Assembly (NCBI GenBank): GCA_021613535.1
Contig: CP075492.1
Coordinates: 11,718,001 to 11,782,000 of the forward strand
Source of the DNA: Adineta vaga
Lineage: Eukaryota; Rotifera
Length of the DNA: 64,000 bases
Reading direction: 5' to 3'
In this document: positions 38,235-49,452 of the stretch, piece after piece
How the letters are laid out: each line of letters starts with the position of its first letter
How positions within the stretch are numbered: the stretch's first letter is position 1
Translations under genes and position numbers: made by a program
Notes under the pieces: generated by a model
The model's database searches: none
Told to the model about the DNA's origin: nothing
Seen by the model: only the letters and a program-made list of their open reading frames with translations

Positions 38235-41200
38235 ATGGATTTCGAAAGTAACTATACGCCGTCAGTCAAATTGAAATATACAATCAACAGGGTTTGAAAA
38301 AGTTTTATCTTTAATATCATATTTCCTATTATATTTTAGAATCAACAGCATGATATCCACTGTTTTGAATGTCATTATGAGGGCGATGTTATAAACTGTT
38401 GTTTATGTCCACGCGTGTATCATATAAAATGTCTAGGTTTAAATACATTGCCTGATAAAAAATGGGCATGTCCTGAATGTAAAGTATGTTTTTCTTAATC
38501 AATAGCATATGTATGATATGATTTCGATTTTTTTTAAATTAATTAGATCACGATTTCATCGTTGAATATATTTAATTCAGAATATCAAACAGAAAATGAA
38601 CTGCATATTATGCTACAGTGTGCACTTTACAGATTGAAATCTCAACCTCAAGTTCGTATAAAAAATTCTATTGAATATCATAATAATACTTTCATTTTCT
38701 TATAGTCCAAAGCTTTTATTAATTCAATCGATGCACCTGAATATTTGGAATATATCATTCATCCAATGAGTTTAGAATTAATAGAAAAAAACATACAACA
38801 GAAAAAATATCATTCAACGGATGCTTTTATGGGTGATATCAAATGGATTTTACATAATAGTATGATCTACAATGGAAGCAAGTAGTCTTCTCAGATCAAT
38901 GAATAGATCATAATCAATATAATCTAATTTAGAACAAAGTAAATTAACAGCTAATGCTCGTACATTATTAAAAAATAGTCATCATGAAATGACAGAAATT
39001 CATATATGTTCCGAATGTTATTTACGTGGTTCACAATTTGTTGCAGCAGATTGGTTCACAGTACCGTGTGCTATTCCACATACATTGTGTTGGGCAAAAA
39101 TGAAAAGTTATCAAACGTGGCCTGCAAAAGTTCTACGCATTATGAATGATCAAGTAGATGTTCGTTTCTTTGGTACACATAATCGGTAAATTATAGAATA
39201 GAATGATTTTTTTTTATGATAATGTAAGCTTCTTTTGTATCTTCTATATAGTGCATGGATACCGATCAATAAATGTTTCGTTCTATCGAAAGACTATCCG
39301 GGTTCAATAAAGAAAAAATTAGATGTAAAATTTGATAAAAGTCTTACTGAATTACAACTTCATGTTGATCGTTTAAAGAAATTGTATGGACATTTTACTT
39401 ATGCACCTTTGCAAACGACATTAAGTAAAACTAAACCATTCAAATTTGTTTCAATTATTGATGGTAAGTTTTTCATAGGGGGCGATCCGTTTTTGTGCAT
39501 GTTCCATCTGTATCTAGTAACCAATAGATTTTTATAGAAGAAAAAATATCATTTTTAGTTTATCGTTCGTAAGTGAGAGACGACTAGCTTAAAGGATATG
39601 ACGAATGCAGCTAATGAAACACAGAAGTTACATATTGTTATGTTATACTCATATGAGAACAACGTAAACAGCTGCATGACATTATATTTATTTACTGAAG
39701 AAAAGGTTGACTTTCAGATTCATCTATGTCCATTGCATTAAGAGTTTTTGTAAAACATTGAACTATCTTCTGTCTTCAATAGATTCTCTTCTACCATCAT
39801 ATATGAATGTTTCGAATAACAATTCTTCGATAAAACATCGAAGATCATATAGTTTCTCTCGTAAAAAATCAATACAAAATGATGATACCAATTTGTATGA
39901 ACAACCCGCGAAACGAAGTCGACTTTGTAATGAAGATAATCTTACAACTCAAGATAGTAAATTACAACCGAAATTGCATGTAGTTGATATATTTCATCCA
40001 TCAATCGATCAAGAGTAAAACTAAACAATTCCAATTTTCATCAATTGATTTTAAAGATTTGTTTTAGATCATCAACATCATTATTTCGATCCTCTTCACC
40101 AACAGATAATAAATTTCAAATACAAGCATTGCTACGACGATATACTAGTTGCAAATCGCCAATCGATGATTCAATCTCAGAAGAAGTCAGATTAACAATG
40201 GATTCATTACTCGACACAGTCGACGCATTGAAAACAATATCAGAAGTTTCACCAATGCAACATCAAAGAGCAAAACGATCACGAAAAATACAATCACATA
40301 CAAAACTAAATTTTAATTCATACCCATCGTTAGATTCATTTATGTCTCCATTTATATCACTCGTTCCACTTACGTCATTATCCATTAATTCACCAAGGTA
40401 TATTATAAAACTTTGTTTCCCTATTCATTATTATATTCTTTGTTAATAATAGAATTGATATTTCTGAATGCGAAAGCAGGCCATCGAAAGCAATTATTCA
40501 TGAACCTCAATCATCTATTGCAACAAACTCGTTTTTGATATCACCACCTACTCAAACAGATATTCAACTTTCTACTCCTATCCCTAACTTTCCTTCGATT
40601 TCTCGACAGATTGTAAAGTCGTCATCATCTAGTGATTCTTCATTAACAAAACCTAGAAAAGCAACACGAAGACGACTGGTACATGCAACACAATATTATT
40701 CATCTTCCAACTCAGATTCTAGAGAAGTAATATCTTATATAATTTATCAAGTTAATCATGAGCGTTTCAAACTTTTTTTCTTCTCATTTAGATTCCATCA
40801 GATAATCTGTAAGTAAAACAATTCATCAGCATATAATCTTTTCAGCTATTCCAGTTTAGTCATCAAACAAGAAATGAAATGCAATCAATGCTAAACAATT
40901 TCAATAGCCAAGTAAATATAAACTATTTCCTTTCTTCTTTCTTCTACATATCATTGTTAACTTACAGTTTCAAGAAGTCTTGACTACTTTAACTGCTCAA
41001 ATTCAATCGTCTCTTGAAACCACTCGATTAAAATATGAAAAAGATCTTGAAGAACTTCATCGTTCCTATCGTCAATCACTCAATGACTTTCATTCCATCG
41101 CTAGTAAATCTAAACTATTGTCTATTTATGTTTTCTAGTTTTGTTCTCTTTTTCATTCTTTAGACGAACAAATTCAAGAGATTCATAAAAATTTAGAAGT

Positions 41201-41264
41201 TCAATATTGGACACGACTTTCAGAATTGCGTCATCGCTATGAAAACAAACTTTCCTATCACTAA
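38235..41264 (+). CDS. ZMYND8-like PHD-bromodomain-PWWP reader without MYND finger
   Basis: A nuclear reader of acetylated and methylated histone H3 tails, linked in animals to KDM5 and NuRD. Order: PHD finger CFECHYEGDVINCCLC then CPRVYHIKCLGL and KWACPEC; bromodomain near 38.6-38.9 kb (YLEYIIHPMSLELIEKNIQQ, GDIKWILHNSMIYNGS); zinc link HICSECYLRGSQF; PWWP CWAKMKSYQTWPAKVLRIM, VDVRFFGTHNRAWIPINKCF. This combination and KKLYGHFTYAPLQT match ZMYND8 best. A Ser/Thr-rich linker and a C-terminal coiled coil (EVLTTLTAQIQSSLETTRL) follow. The protein stops at ELRHRYENKLSYH, just where vertebrate ZMYND8 continues into its MYND zinc finger. I found no MYND-like Cys/His cluster before the next gene. 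The intron near 39463-39780 is long for this window. Confidence 0.88.
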
Positions 41265-41450
41265 TCTGTTAGACTCGAAGCGAAAGAAGTGTATTTATTT
41301 TATTTCAAAAAGAAAATCACACGCACACACATGTTCTCGTAAGCAAAAGTGTAGAAGAGGTATATATAGGTTGAAGCATATTCGAGAGAATAATTGAAAG
41401 GTTAAAAGGACGATAGATATGTTCTGTTTTTCTTCCTTTTATTTGTCTTT

Positions 41451-42319
41451 TTAATCAAGACCAAGATTTAATGGATGTTTGGGTGTTTCATTAAGGAAGA
41501 ATTTTTTCATAAATTCTGAAAAAAGATGATCTATAAAATAAAATAAAACAAAAGTAATGAAAAATTACAATGAAACTTTTCGTATTTGCTTTACTTACAA
41601 TCCATACGTTTTTGACCATGATCAGTAATGAAATCAAAAGCTTTTTCAGCATTCTTCTCATCAATATCCCATGAAATGAGCATATTAGCAAATTCATCTT
41701 TTAATACATTTCTTTCGTCTAAAATCAAAATAAATCATCATTATATTAGAAAACAATTCTCATTTATATTACCAAGAAATTCATTGGCACGCCACAGAGC
41801 TTTATGTAAACCTTCATACCATTCAGGAAATTCATTTTTATCTTTCAAACCACCAATGATATCATTCATGACATCAAGCCATTCATCTTGATATCAAGAG
41901 AGATAATTTCGAATGAGTGAGATGACATGTGTAAAGAACATACCTAAATCAATATTTCCATCTTTATTGGCATCACCAACGGCACATAAATCCCAAAAAT
42001 ATTTTTGAAAATGTTGTTCTAAACGTTTACGTAAAACTTTCAAACGTGCATTCTTTGCTGCTTCATCTTTTGATACAATCGACTATTGACCAGAAAGAAA
42101 AAAAAATTAAGATTTCATTTGTTTTCTCATTAATCACCTCAATAGCAGCTTCGAAATCTGTCCAATTAACAAGACCATCATTATTTGTATCTATAAATCA
42201 CCAATAAGAGAAAAGATTATACGATTTCAATCAATCTCTTTTTCCAATTTACCGAGCGTTTTTGTAAAGAATTGTTGAAGTTTTTTTGTTGCCGATGGTG
42301 GGATATTGTCACGCGGCAT
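41451..42319 (-). CDS. Calexcitin / sarcoplasmic-type EF-hand calcium-binding protein
   Basis: A cytosolic calcium-binding protein of about 190 residues in five or six exons. It starts MPRDNIPPSATKKLQQFFTK. Two clear EF loops are visible: DTNNDGLVNWTDFE and DANKDGNIDLDEWLD. A third, FDFITDHGQKRMDRSSFFR-like segment seems degenerate, with no Asp-rich loop. The helix around LRKRLEQHFQKYFWDLC and the segment PEWYEGLHKALWRANEFLDE match invertebrate calexcitin and sarcoplasmic calcium-binding proteins. The end is NETPKHPLNLGLD. It converges on the ZMYND8-like gene with 186 bp between stop codons. The family is secure; the exact subgroup is not. Confidence 0.8.
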
Positions 42320-42951
42320 GATAAAATTTCGCAAGAAAATTAGGCGGAATGAAACAAATCTGAAATTAATTGATCAATATATTACGAATATCTCTATATT
42401 AATCGAATAGATTACTGCGCAATATCTTTCCTTCTGTGTATTATCTCCAAGAATCATTAAGATCTCATCCATCGTTTTCTCGCCTCTTTAAAATAACAAA
42501 AATATTCTTGCACTGTCTTTATTAATCAACTGTCACTCGATCTCATCGAACACTAAGATTAATAATTAATGTGCATGTCATTGGAAATTTTGTCTTACTA
42601 TAGAAATCATTCAACACTTGGAAAAACGATGAAGGATCAGATAAATAACGAGTATATAAGACAATACATACAATCGATTTTCTTTTTTTTCTCTCCACCT
42701 CTTGTTCGATGTAACGCTAAAACATATTTTCTCTTGGGGAAAAGAAAGCAAGCAAGCAAAGAAAGTGCAGTGTTCCCTGTTTTGGGTGCCGGATATATAC
42801 ATACATATATATTATACGATGTGCCCGCGCAGAAATAAATACCATGCAACCAGTCTGATTTTCTAATGTAAAGATGAGGCCGAACGAACAAGCAAGCAGG
42901 GATACAAGGCTTATTCTCGCATCAATATACTGTACTGTTTTTTGCTCTATA

Positions 42952-43004
42952 TTATTTTTTCTCCTTTTCTTTCTTTTCCTCTCTCTCTCCCTCTCTAGCT
43001 TTCG
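42952..43004. repeat. Polypyrimidine (CT-rich) tract
   Basis: About 50 bases almost purely C and T on the plus strand, including CTCTCTCTC units. Low-complexity DNA in the region upstream of both flanking genes. Confidence 0.7.
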
Positions 43005-44080
43005 ATATCAGGATGATAGCCTCGTTTGTCGATGAGCAGAATCGGGTACTATCATTCTCGACAGAGTAACTTGTTTCTTTCTCTCTGGATTTCTTTTGTA
43101 TTTACTATGAGATAATATGGATGTCACTGTACAAGAGACAAGATATAGGCATTAGATTTGTAGAATGTAAATTATGATCAAAACGATCCTGATTTGTTAT
43201 GGACATAATTATTGATGGAAATCAAATGATCACGCGAATTGATATATTTTTTTCCTTTTATTCCGATGAAAACACTTGTTGACCTTCTGTATAATCAAAT
43301 AAATCGTCAAGTTATATTAACAGACGTTTTTTTCATGTAATAATACAAGGCTCTACATATGCTGCTATCAACTATCGTAGTATTATTATCATCATCAGAG
43401 TATAAAGCTAGAAGGCGTGTCATATATTTCCACTATATTTGTACTGTTGAAGAATTATATCAAACGAGGCTAAGAATAGATTTGATTTAGAAAAAAATCA
43501 TTTCAACATTAATCAACAGATCAATAATTGACAAGTGCAGTCGTTTAAATATCGATCAAATATCAAGATATATGTTCGTATCGATAAGATCGAAACTAGA
43601 ACACACTTTCTTTTCCTGTTTGATAAATTACATATACCAAAAATAAAGGGATGGCAAGATCAATTAATATCAATAGAATATACATATACAAGTCGAATAT
43701 AAAGATAGAATTAATGAATATATAACAGCTGTTTATTTGTATACAGAATCGAATTTATGCTAACGATCAAAGAGAAAATTTCGAGAATCACCTTCCTTTT
43801 CATGAATAAGAACATCTATTCTAGTTTTTGTTAGATATTATTAATCAAATCATATCTTTTAACACAGAAAATCGATGTTACAAGTTTTTTTTTGAGTATT
43901 TTATTTTCTATTCGAGTGCAAAATATTATCAGGTTATCGTGGCCACAAAGTTTGTAGAGTCACTCCTCTGAATCATATCAGTTGAATTTAGATATAGCAA
44001 AGAAAGAAAGAAAAAGAATCGTTTATGTGCATAGGTAGTCGCTGATCTATATATACGGGATGTGTCGTATGAATTCTAGT

Positions 44081-44096
44081 GTGTGTGTGTGTGTGT
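44081..44096. repeat. (GT)n microsatellite
   Basis: Eight GT units about 180 bp before the DHFR start codon. Confidence 0.75.
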
Positions 44097-44279
44097 TTTC
44101 TATGTCAGGTAAACATAACCATTCTCTTATATGACAATAACAAAAAACATCGCAAATAGTCATATTAAAATGCGAGGTATGAATCCTCATCGCAGAAAAT
44201 CGACGTTATTCTTTTCGACAATCTGCGATTTCGGTGATGATGGTTAAAACCTATTCTAGATATACATTTCTTTTTGTAG

Positions 44280-44903
44280 ATGGATACGAAACCATTTATG
44301 AATATTATTGTTGCAATGGATGAAATCAATACAATTGGACACGAAGGTAAAATTCCATGGGCACCAATACCAACTGATTTTAATTGGTATATAACACATG
44401 CTACTACAACGAAAGATCCATCCAAACGTGTTGCACTTATAATTGGACGAGTTTCATTCGATGAGACGATTAAATTTGATCAAAACTACGTTTCACGATG
44501 GCATTTTATTGTTGTTACAAGACAATCATCACAAGACTTCTATGATACACATCGAAATATCGATCAAATCAATCGAGTTAATATTGTCAATTCCTTTGAT
44601 GAAGCTGCTCAGAAAGCGAAAGAATTACTTGATACACCTGAAGCTATGATTGAATCTGTTTATGTCTTTGGTGGTGTTCAGATATATGAAGACGCAATAA
44701 AAAGTAAACTTGTGAAAAGAATTTATATAACACGAGTCTTTGCCAAACTTCCTGAATGTAATCGTCGACTATCAAACTTTCCTTTGTATGATTTCAAACG
44801 AATAAAACGATCGCAACATGAATTACTTTCTGAATTGGATGATCAAATTATCGAAGAAAATGGATGGAAATATCAATTTCAAATTTACGAACGAAATGAT
44901 TGA
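44280..44903 (+). CDS. DHFR: Dihydrofolate reductase
   Basis: Reduces dihydrofolate to tetrahydrofolate with NADPH, for thymidylate and purine synthesis. A single open frame of 207 residues without introns. FMNIIVAMDEINTIGHEGKI-PW gives the start strand and the Pro-Trp; the substrate-binding acid is the Asp in IPTDFNWY, where vertebrate enzymes have Glu. The co-factor segment reads ALIIGRVSFDET in place of the usual M-G-K/R-K-T-W, so it is atypical. VYVFGGVQIYEDAI supplies the Gly-Gly motif, KRIYITRVFA follows, and the end KYQFQIYERND closely matches the animal C-terminus. The ATG directly follows TTTTTGTAG. It is the only multi-domain-length gene here lacking introns, which could mean a retrocopy or simple intron loss. 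Confidence 0.9.
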   Translation: MDTKPFMNIIVAMDEINTIGHEGKIPWAPIPTDFNWYITHATTTKDPSKRVALIIGRVSFDETIKFDQNYVSRWHFIVVTRQSSQDFYDTHRNIDQINRVNIVNSFDEAAQKAKELLDTPEAMIESVYVFGGVQIYEDAIKSKLVKRIYITRVFAKLPECNRRLSNFPLYDFKRIKRSQHELLSELDDQIIEENGWKYQFQIYERND

Positions 44904-45177
44904 GAAACACGTTATGTTTTATTTTTCGATAATAATAAATATATCTATTCATCTTGATATCTCTCGACATCTGCTGACGTAAACGAATGATCCATTTAGT
45001 ATTAGTCATTCCATTAAATTCTATAAACACACACACAGTATCTATCATTCATATCAGACGGTAAATGTCACTAAATGAATAGATAACTCTTTTGTTTCTT
45101 TCTTTGAATATATATCGTATCATTCTAATAGTTGCTCGAACATTTTAACGAAATAAAACTATTGTAGATAGTTAGCA

Positions 45178-46616
45178 ATGAAGTTCTGCGGTTGTTTAAC
45201 TGTCGAAAAAGATTCACGAGATGAAACTCCAAAGAAATATGTTAAAAGATACTTTCTCAAACGTGGTATGTCAAAACATTTTGTATTCGTTTTATTTTTC
45301 TATTAAAATATGCTATGAATTAGATTTACAAACAAATCATATTGTTGGATTGTCATTGAATATAAAGTAAGATTGACAATTTATAATTGAAATGAAAAAA
45401 ACATATTTGTTTGTTCTCTAGAACTCAAAAAGAACAAATGAAACAAAATATAAATACAGATACTAAACAGTAAATAAGTAAAAGGTTTTCAGATATTAAT
45501 ATATGATATTCTTATTGTAGCACTTCAAAAATTCAATCCTCATCAGAATCGATCGATAAAGTTGTTCACCGTGATAATCGTCTTGATACATCGAAACGAC
45601 GATCAGTGTAAGAAAATCTTGTGTTGTTCGATCATCATTTCATTTTTCGTTCCTTCCATTTAGAACATTTGCGAATGATAGTGAAACTGAACAACGTAAA
45701 TTCCTTCGATTGAATAAAGTAAAACGTGGGTAAGATTAAAATATGATCATTGAGATATTCTTTTTTTTCTAACAAATTATCTGATAGATCGATTGATGAA
45801 CTACAATTCAATGAAAACAAACGTGCAAAGTAAATATTCACATAGACAAAGATTAGATTTATATGTTTTTCTATTAAATTAGAAGTTCACCAAATGTAAA
45901 TGATAATCCATCAACAATGAGTACGTCCTATGAAACAAATACAGGTGATGAACTTGACAACTCTCAACAAAGAAAAACAGTTGTTCGTCGTCGAAAGTAA
46001 GTTTTTTTTTTCATTCCTCGGAAAAAGAACCAAAAGACTTACATATCTGTTTCAGACGAAGTAAATCTCCTAGAAAACAATTACCGTCTGAACTTCTCGA
46101 TGCTATCAAGTAAAAATATTCATCAAATCTATCTTGACTAATCATGAGTTATTCTTCTTAAATAGATTTGATCTCGTTGAATCTGTTGGTTTAGATGAAA
46201 ATCAATTGAAAGGTATTCCTTATGAAAATATAAAGTAAGTCAAATAGAAGATAACGATTTTCATTGATTAACTGTCAAATTTCTGAAGAACTTCATCTCA
46301 ACCAATGCGAATTAGTATTTCATCGTATTCCTCTCGACAATATCAACGTCGACGCCGATATTCATCACCATTCAATCGGTTAGAAAGCCATATTCTTCTT
46401 TTTCGTTTCATTTCACTTTAACTTCTCATTCTAGTGGTGTCGTTCATAGTGTTTCAAATCAAGTCTTACATTATCAAGCTCAACCAACAGTTGTTTGTAT
46501 TGCTCAAGTTAAATCAACTGTAAGAATCCTTGTTTTTCTTCACCCGTTACAAAACTTTTATTATTTCTTTTTAGAAAGTTTTGAATATGACGAAAAAAAG
46601 AGAAAATTGTACGTAG
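45178..46616 (+). CDS. Unrecognised basic, Ser-rich protein of many small exons
   Basis: I do not recognise this protein. About ten short exons with consistent frame joins give roughly 260 residues, starting MKFCGCLTVEKDSRDETPKK and ending KVLNMTKKRENCT. It is rich in Lys, Arg and Ser, with runs such as VVRRRKRSKSPRK and YQRRRRYSSPF, so mostly disordered. One motif, RRSVTFAND (exons near 45595-45675), fits the RVxF docking consensus for protein phosphatase 1 and carries a basophilic kinase site (RRS). A more ordered patch reads LPSELLDAIKFDLVESVGLD. No signal peptide or membrane segment is visible. Clean frame joins and codon use support a real gene. It follows DHFR on the same strand by 274 bp, with an acceptor-like ATTGTAG 11 bases before the ATG. 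Confidence 0.6.
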
Positions 46617-47931
46617 AAGATCAAGTCTTTTCTTTTTCTCATGGTATTCATATTGACTCTTTTATTTTTAGAATCTTTAAATTATTCGATTGCTTTGTGA
46701 GGAAATTCTCTGTTGTTTTGTTCCAAATATTCGTTGTAGACATTTTTTTTCTGTCTCTCTCTTTCTCTTCTGATATTATTCTTATGAAATCTAGTTTCTT
46801 TTGTTTATTTATTAAATAAATTCATTTGGTTCTTAGAATTCAGATAGAATTGATTATTCAATTAGTTTCTTTCGTCGAGAAAGAATATATAGATCTTTGA
46901 AATAGATCTGCTTATTATCGAATCGGATCTCGACATTCCAATTCAATAAATGACTTGTGCATCTGAAAGAAACCAGATAGGACAAAGTTGATTATCTCAT
47001 ATTTATTGATAATATTCTTAATCAATTTTCGTCGATAAAAAACAATTCATAGGTTTTTTTCTCAATTTAATTAGATGAGACGACGACACTATCATGTCTA
47101 TCGATATACATGAGTTCAAACAATAATTTACTAGTGATAATCTTCTGTGATGATCGTTCTAATAAACAGTGCATAGAACAAACGAAGATACCGGTGATAA
47201 AACATATTGCATTCAATTATTTCTTCTTAACATATTCTATTTCTAAACTTGATTTGAAGCAAATTCCCCAAACAAATCAGTATCGCACCAACGATTATCT
47301 GAAGGTTCTTTTTATTAAATCATCTTTTCTCTTATATATGTTCAAGTACGAACGATTCTCTCTTTAGTCATTCACAATTATCAATCATTAGTTTTATTCT
47401 CATTAAATAACGTTTGAATTTTTTCTCTAGTGACAGTTGATTTTAAGAAAGAATTCTTAAAGAATAATGATAATATAATCGTTTCTTGTTCTTTTTGGAT
47501 TAGAAGGAAATCGGCAATATTTAGAATTGGAGAAAGAAAGAGAGAGAAAAGAACAGTTGTCTTTCTTTGAGGAAGCTCGTCATCGACTTATATATATATC
47601 TACACACATACAAACATAGAATTATGTGATGAAAACAATAAAGTGAGCAGACTAATAGAATATGATTGAACACGAATGATTGTTCCGCACGACAGTACAA
47701 TAATAAAGAAGAACTAGAGTGTCAGTAGAAAAGCAGATTTCTCTTCATCGCCTTGCAGCACACGCACATACACATTCACATCTAATCTATATTGCGGTAT
47801 ATGCGTTTTTTTTATTACATTTCTTCGTTATATAATTAGATGATCACATGAAATAACTAGAAATAATAATAATTATTATTATGATATTCTTTTGGCAACA
47901 AATAATTCGTCAATTGGTTTTAATCTAATGA
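46617..47931. other. Intergenic region before the three-Ig gene
   Basis: About 1.3 kb of AT-rich sequence. Open frames at 46607-46819 and 47110-47367 exist, but they have no recognisable content, no supporting splice pattern and no coding-like composition. A short TATATATATC run lies near 47591 and an AATAATAATAATTATTATTAT palindrome-like stretch near 47863. Confidence 0.5.
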
Positions 47932-49436
47932 ATGGATTGGTGGTATTTTTTTCTTAGTATCTATTTCGTTAGTGTAACAGCAGATATTCGACGTGTTCTT
48001 ACACTTAGTGTTCAACAAGATGAACTTATTCGACTTGAATGTACCGTCACGTCGAAACAAGATGCCGAAGGAGTAAGATTAATCTTGGTATTTAAGGTCA
48101 AGATTCTTATCATCGATTTCTAGGCTATGTGGATGCGTATTCGACCTCCACATAATCCGGATATTTTAACATATCGAGATAGCGTTGTTTATGCACCAGA
48201 TCGTATTGAATTAGAACAACGTCGTCTCAGTTCAGATATGTATGGGAATGGAACTTTGACTGATACATATTATTTAACATTAACTATTTTACGACCAACA
48301 ATTGACGATGAAGGACGATATATTTGTTCGAAACGACAAAAGATTTTTGCAGAATATGATCTTTTTATTATTAGTAAGAAATAGTTATTTCTGTCCAAAT
48401 CTCTTTTGTTTTTCGTCGTTCGAAATTTAGTTCCACCGCAATTTATTGACGATAATAATTTCAAGCAACAACGATCTATTATTGAAGGTTCAACACTGCA
48501 TCTTTCATGTTCAGTTTATGGTAGACCACAACCTTCAATAACTTGGTTCTATCGAACTCATAATGATAAACATATCTTTTGTAAGTAAAATAATCAATTC
48601 AAACAGAAAGTTGTATCAAATCATTTGTGTAGTGAGCGATGGCGAAGGTTGTTTAGATAAAAAATGTGAAATTCATCTACTAAATTTTACCCGAGATGAT
48701 CCGGATATAGTCGAATGTATTGCTGATAATCAAAAATCTTCTCGAATATCGAAAGTATTCATGATTGATGTTCTTTGTAAGTTTAATCTTCGATTTTCTT
48801 CAAATAAACTTCATCTTACAAATAGATCCACCTAAAATTATAACCAATGTTCGAACATTGCTTAGTTCGAAAAATACCGAGATTTTTCTTGAATGTTTAT
48901 CACTTGCAAATCCATCGCCAACAACTATTTGGCTTGATGATGATCGAAGTGAAATTCATACTGATCATTTATATACAATTAAACAGGAAAATCAATCATC
49001 AATTCTATCGTTTTCAACCGCAGAAATACATCCATCAAAAGTCATTTACTATTGTCAAAGCCATAATTCGATTGGTTCAATGGAAAAATTCATTAACATT
49101 TCTAGTAAGCAAGTCATTCGAGATACTTTCAATCATCATTTTTGTATTAAGAATTTCTTGGAAATGATCCAACGACAACAACAACGACGACAACAACATT
49201 ATCAATAACCTCCACTTCATGTAAATGCCCAACCTTTTTTTTTTCATCTAAACTATTTGTTTGATATTTTCATAGTAAAATCAACTCGTGCTCGTCCTCG
49301 AAGTACTGCAACCTCAGTGATTGTGCCCATTACAACTACCCCTTTGAATCATTGTGTATCTTGTTATTCGACAAAAGTTTTTTTAATTTTTATTCTTTGT
49401 AATTTTTTCAAAAATACAATATATTGCACTGTTTAG
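47932..49436 (+). CDS. Three-Ig cell-surface protein (lachesin/IgLON-like), probably GPI-anchored
   Basis: A signal peptide (MDWWYFFLSIYFVSVTA) precedes three immunoglobulin domains. Ig1 carries LIRLECTVTS and DDEGRYICSKRQ; Ig2 STLHLSCSVYGRPQPSITWF then DIVECIADNQKSS; Ig3 IFLECLSLANPSPTTIWLDD then VIYYCQSHNSIGS. A Thr-rich stalk (TTTTTTTTTLSITSTS, from an ACA/ACG repeat) follows. The protein ends in a hydrophobic stretch (VFLIFILCNFFKNTIYCTV) with no cytoplasmic tail, as in GPI-anchored lachesin or IgLON proteins, which act in cell adhesion. About eight exons. An upstream ATG at 47928 overlaps the chosen start in another frame and stops after nine codons. The stop lies 16 bp from the stop of the opposing DSCAM-like gene. 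Confidence 0.8.
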
Positions 49437-49452
49437 AAATGACTATGATGGA

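Larger units (their letters stand above)
42320..44279. other. Divergent intergenic region, EF-hand gene / DHFR
   Basis: About 1.96 kb. It contains a pyrimidine-rich tract (42952-43004), a GT microsatellite (44081-44096) and short overlapping open frames without coding character. Promoters for both flanking genes should lie here. The DHFR start is preceded directly by TTTTTGTAG, a possible acceptor. Confidence 0.5.

Noticed and set aside
42952-43004. Pyrimidine tract as a possible structured regulatory element
   Set aside because: Simple low-complexity CT sequence with no pairing partner seen; listed only as a repeat.
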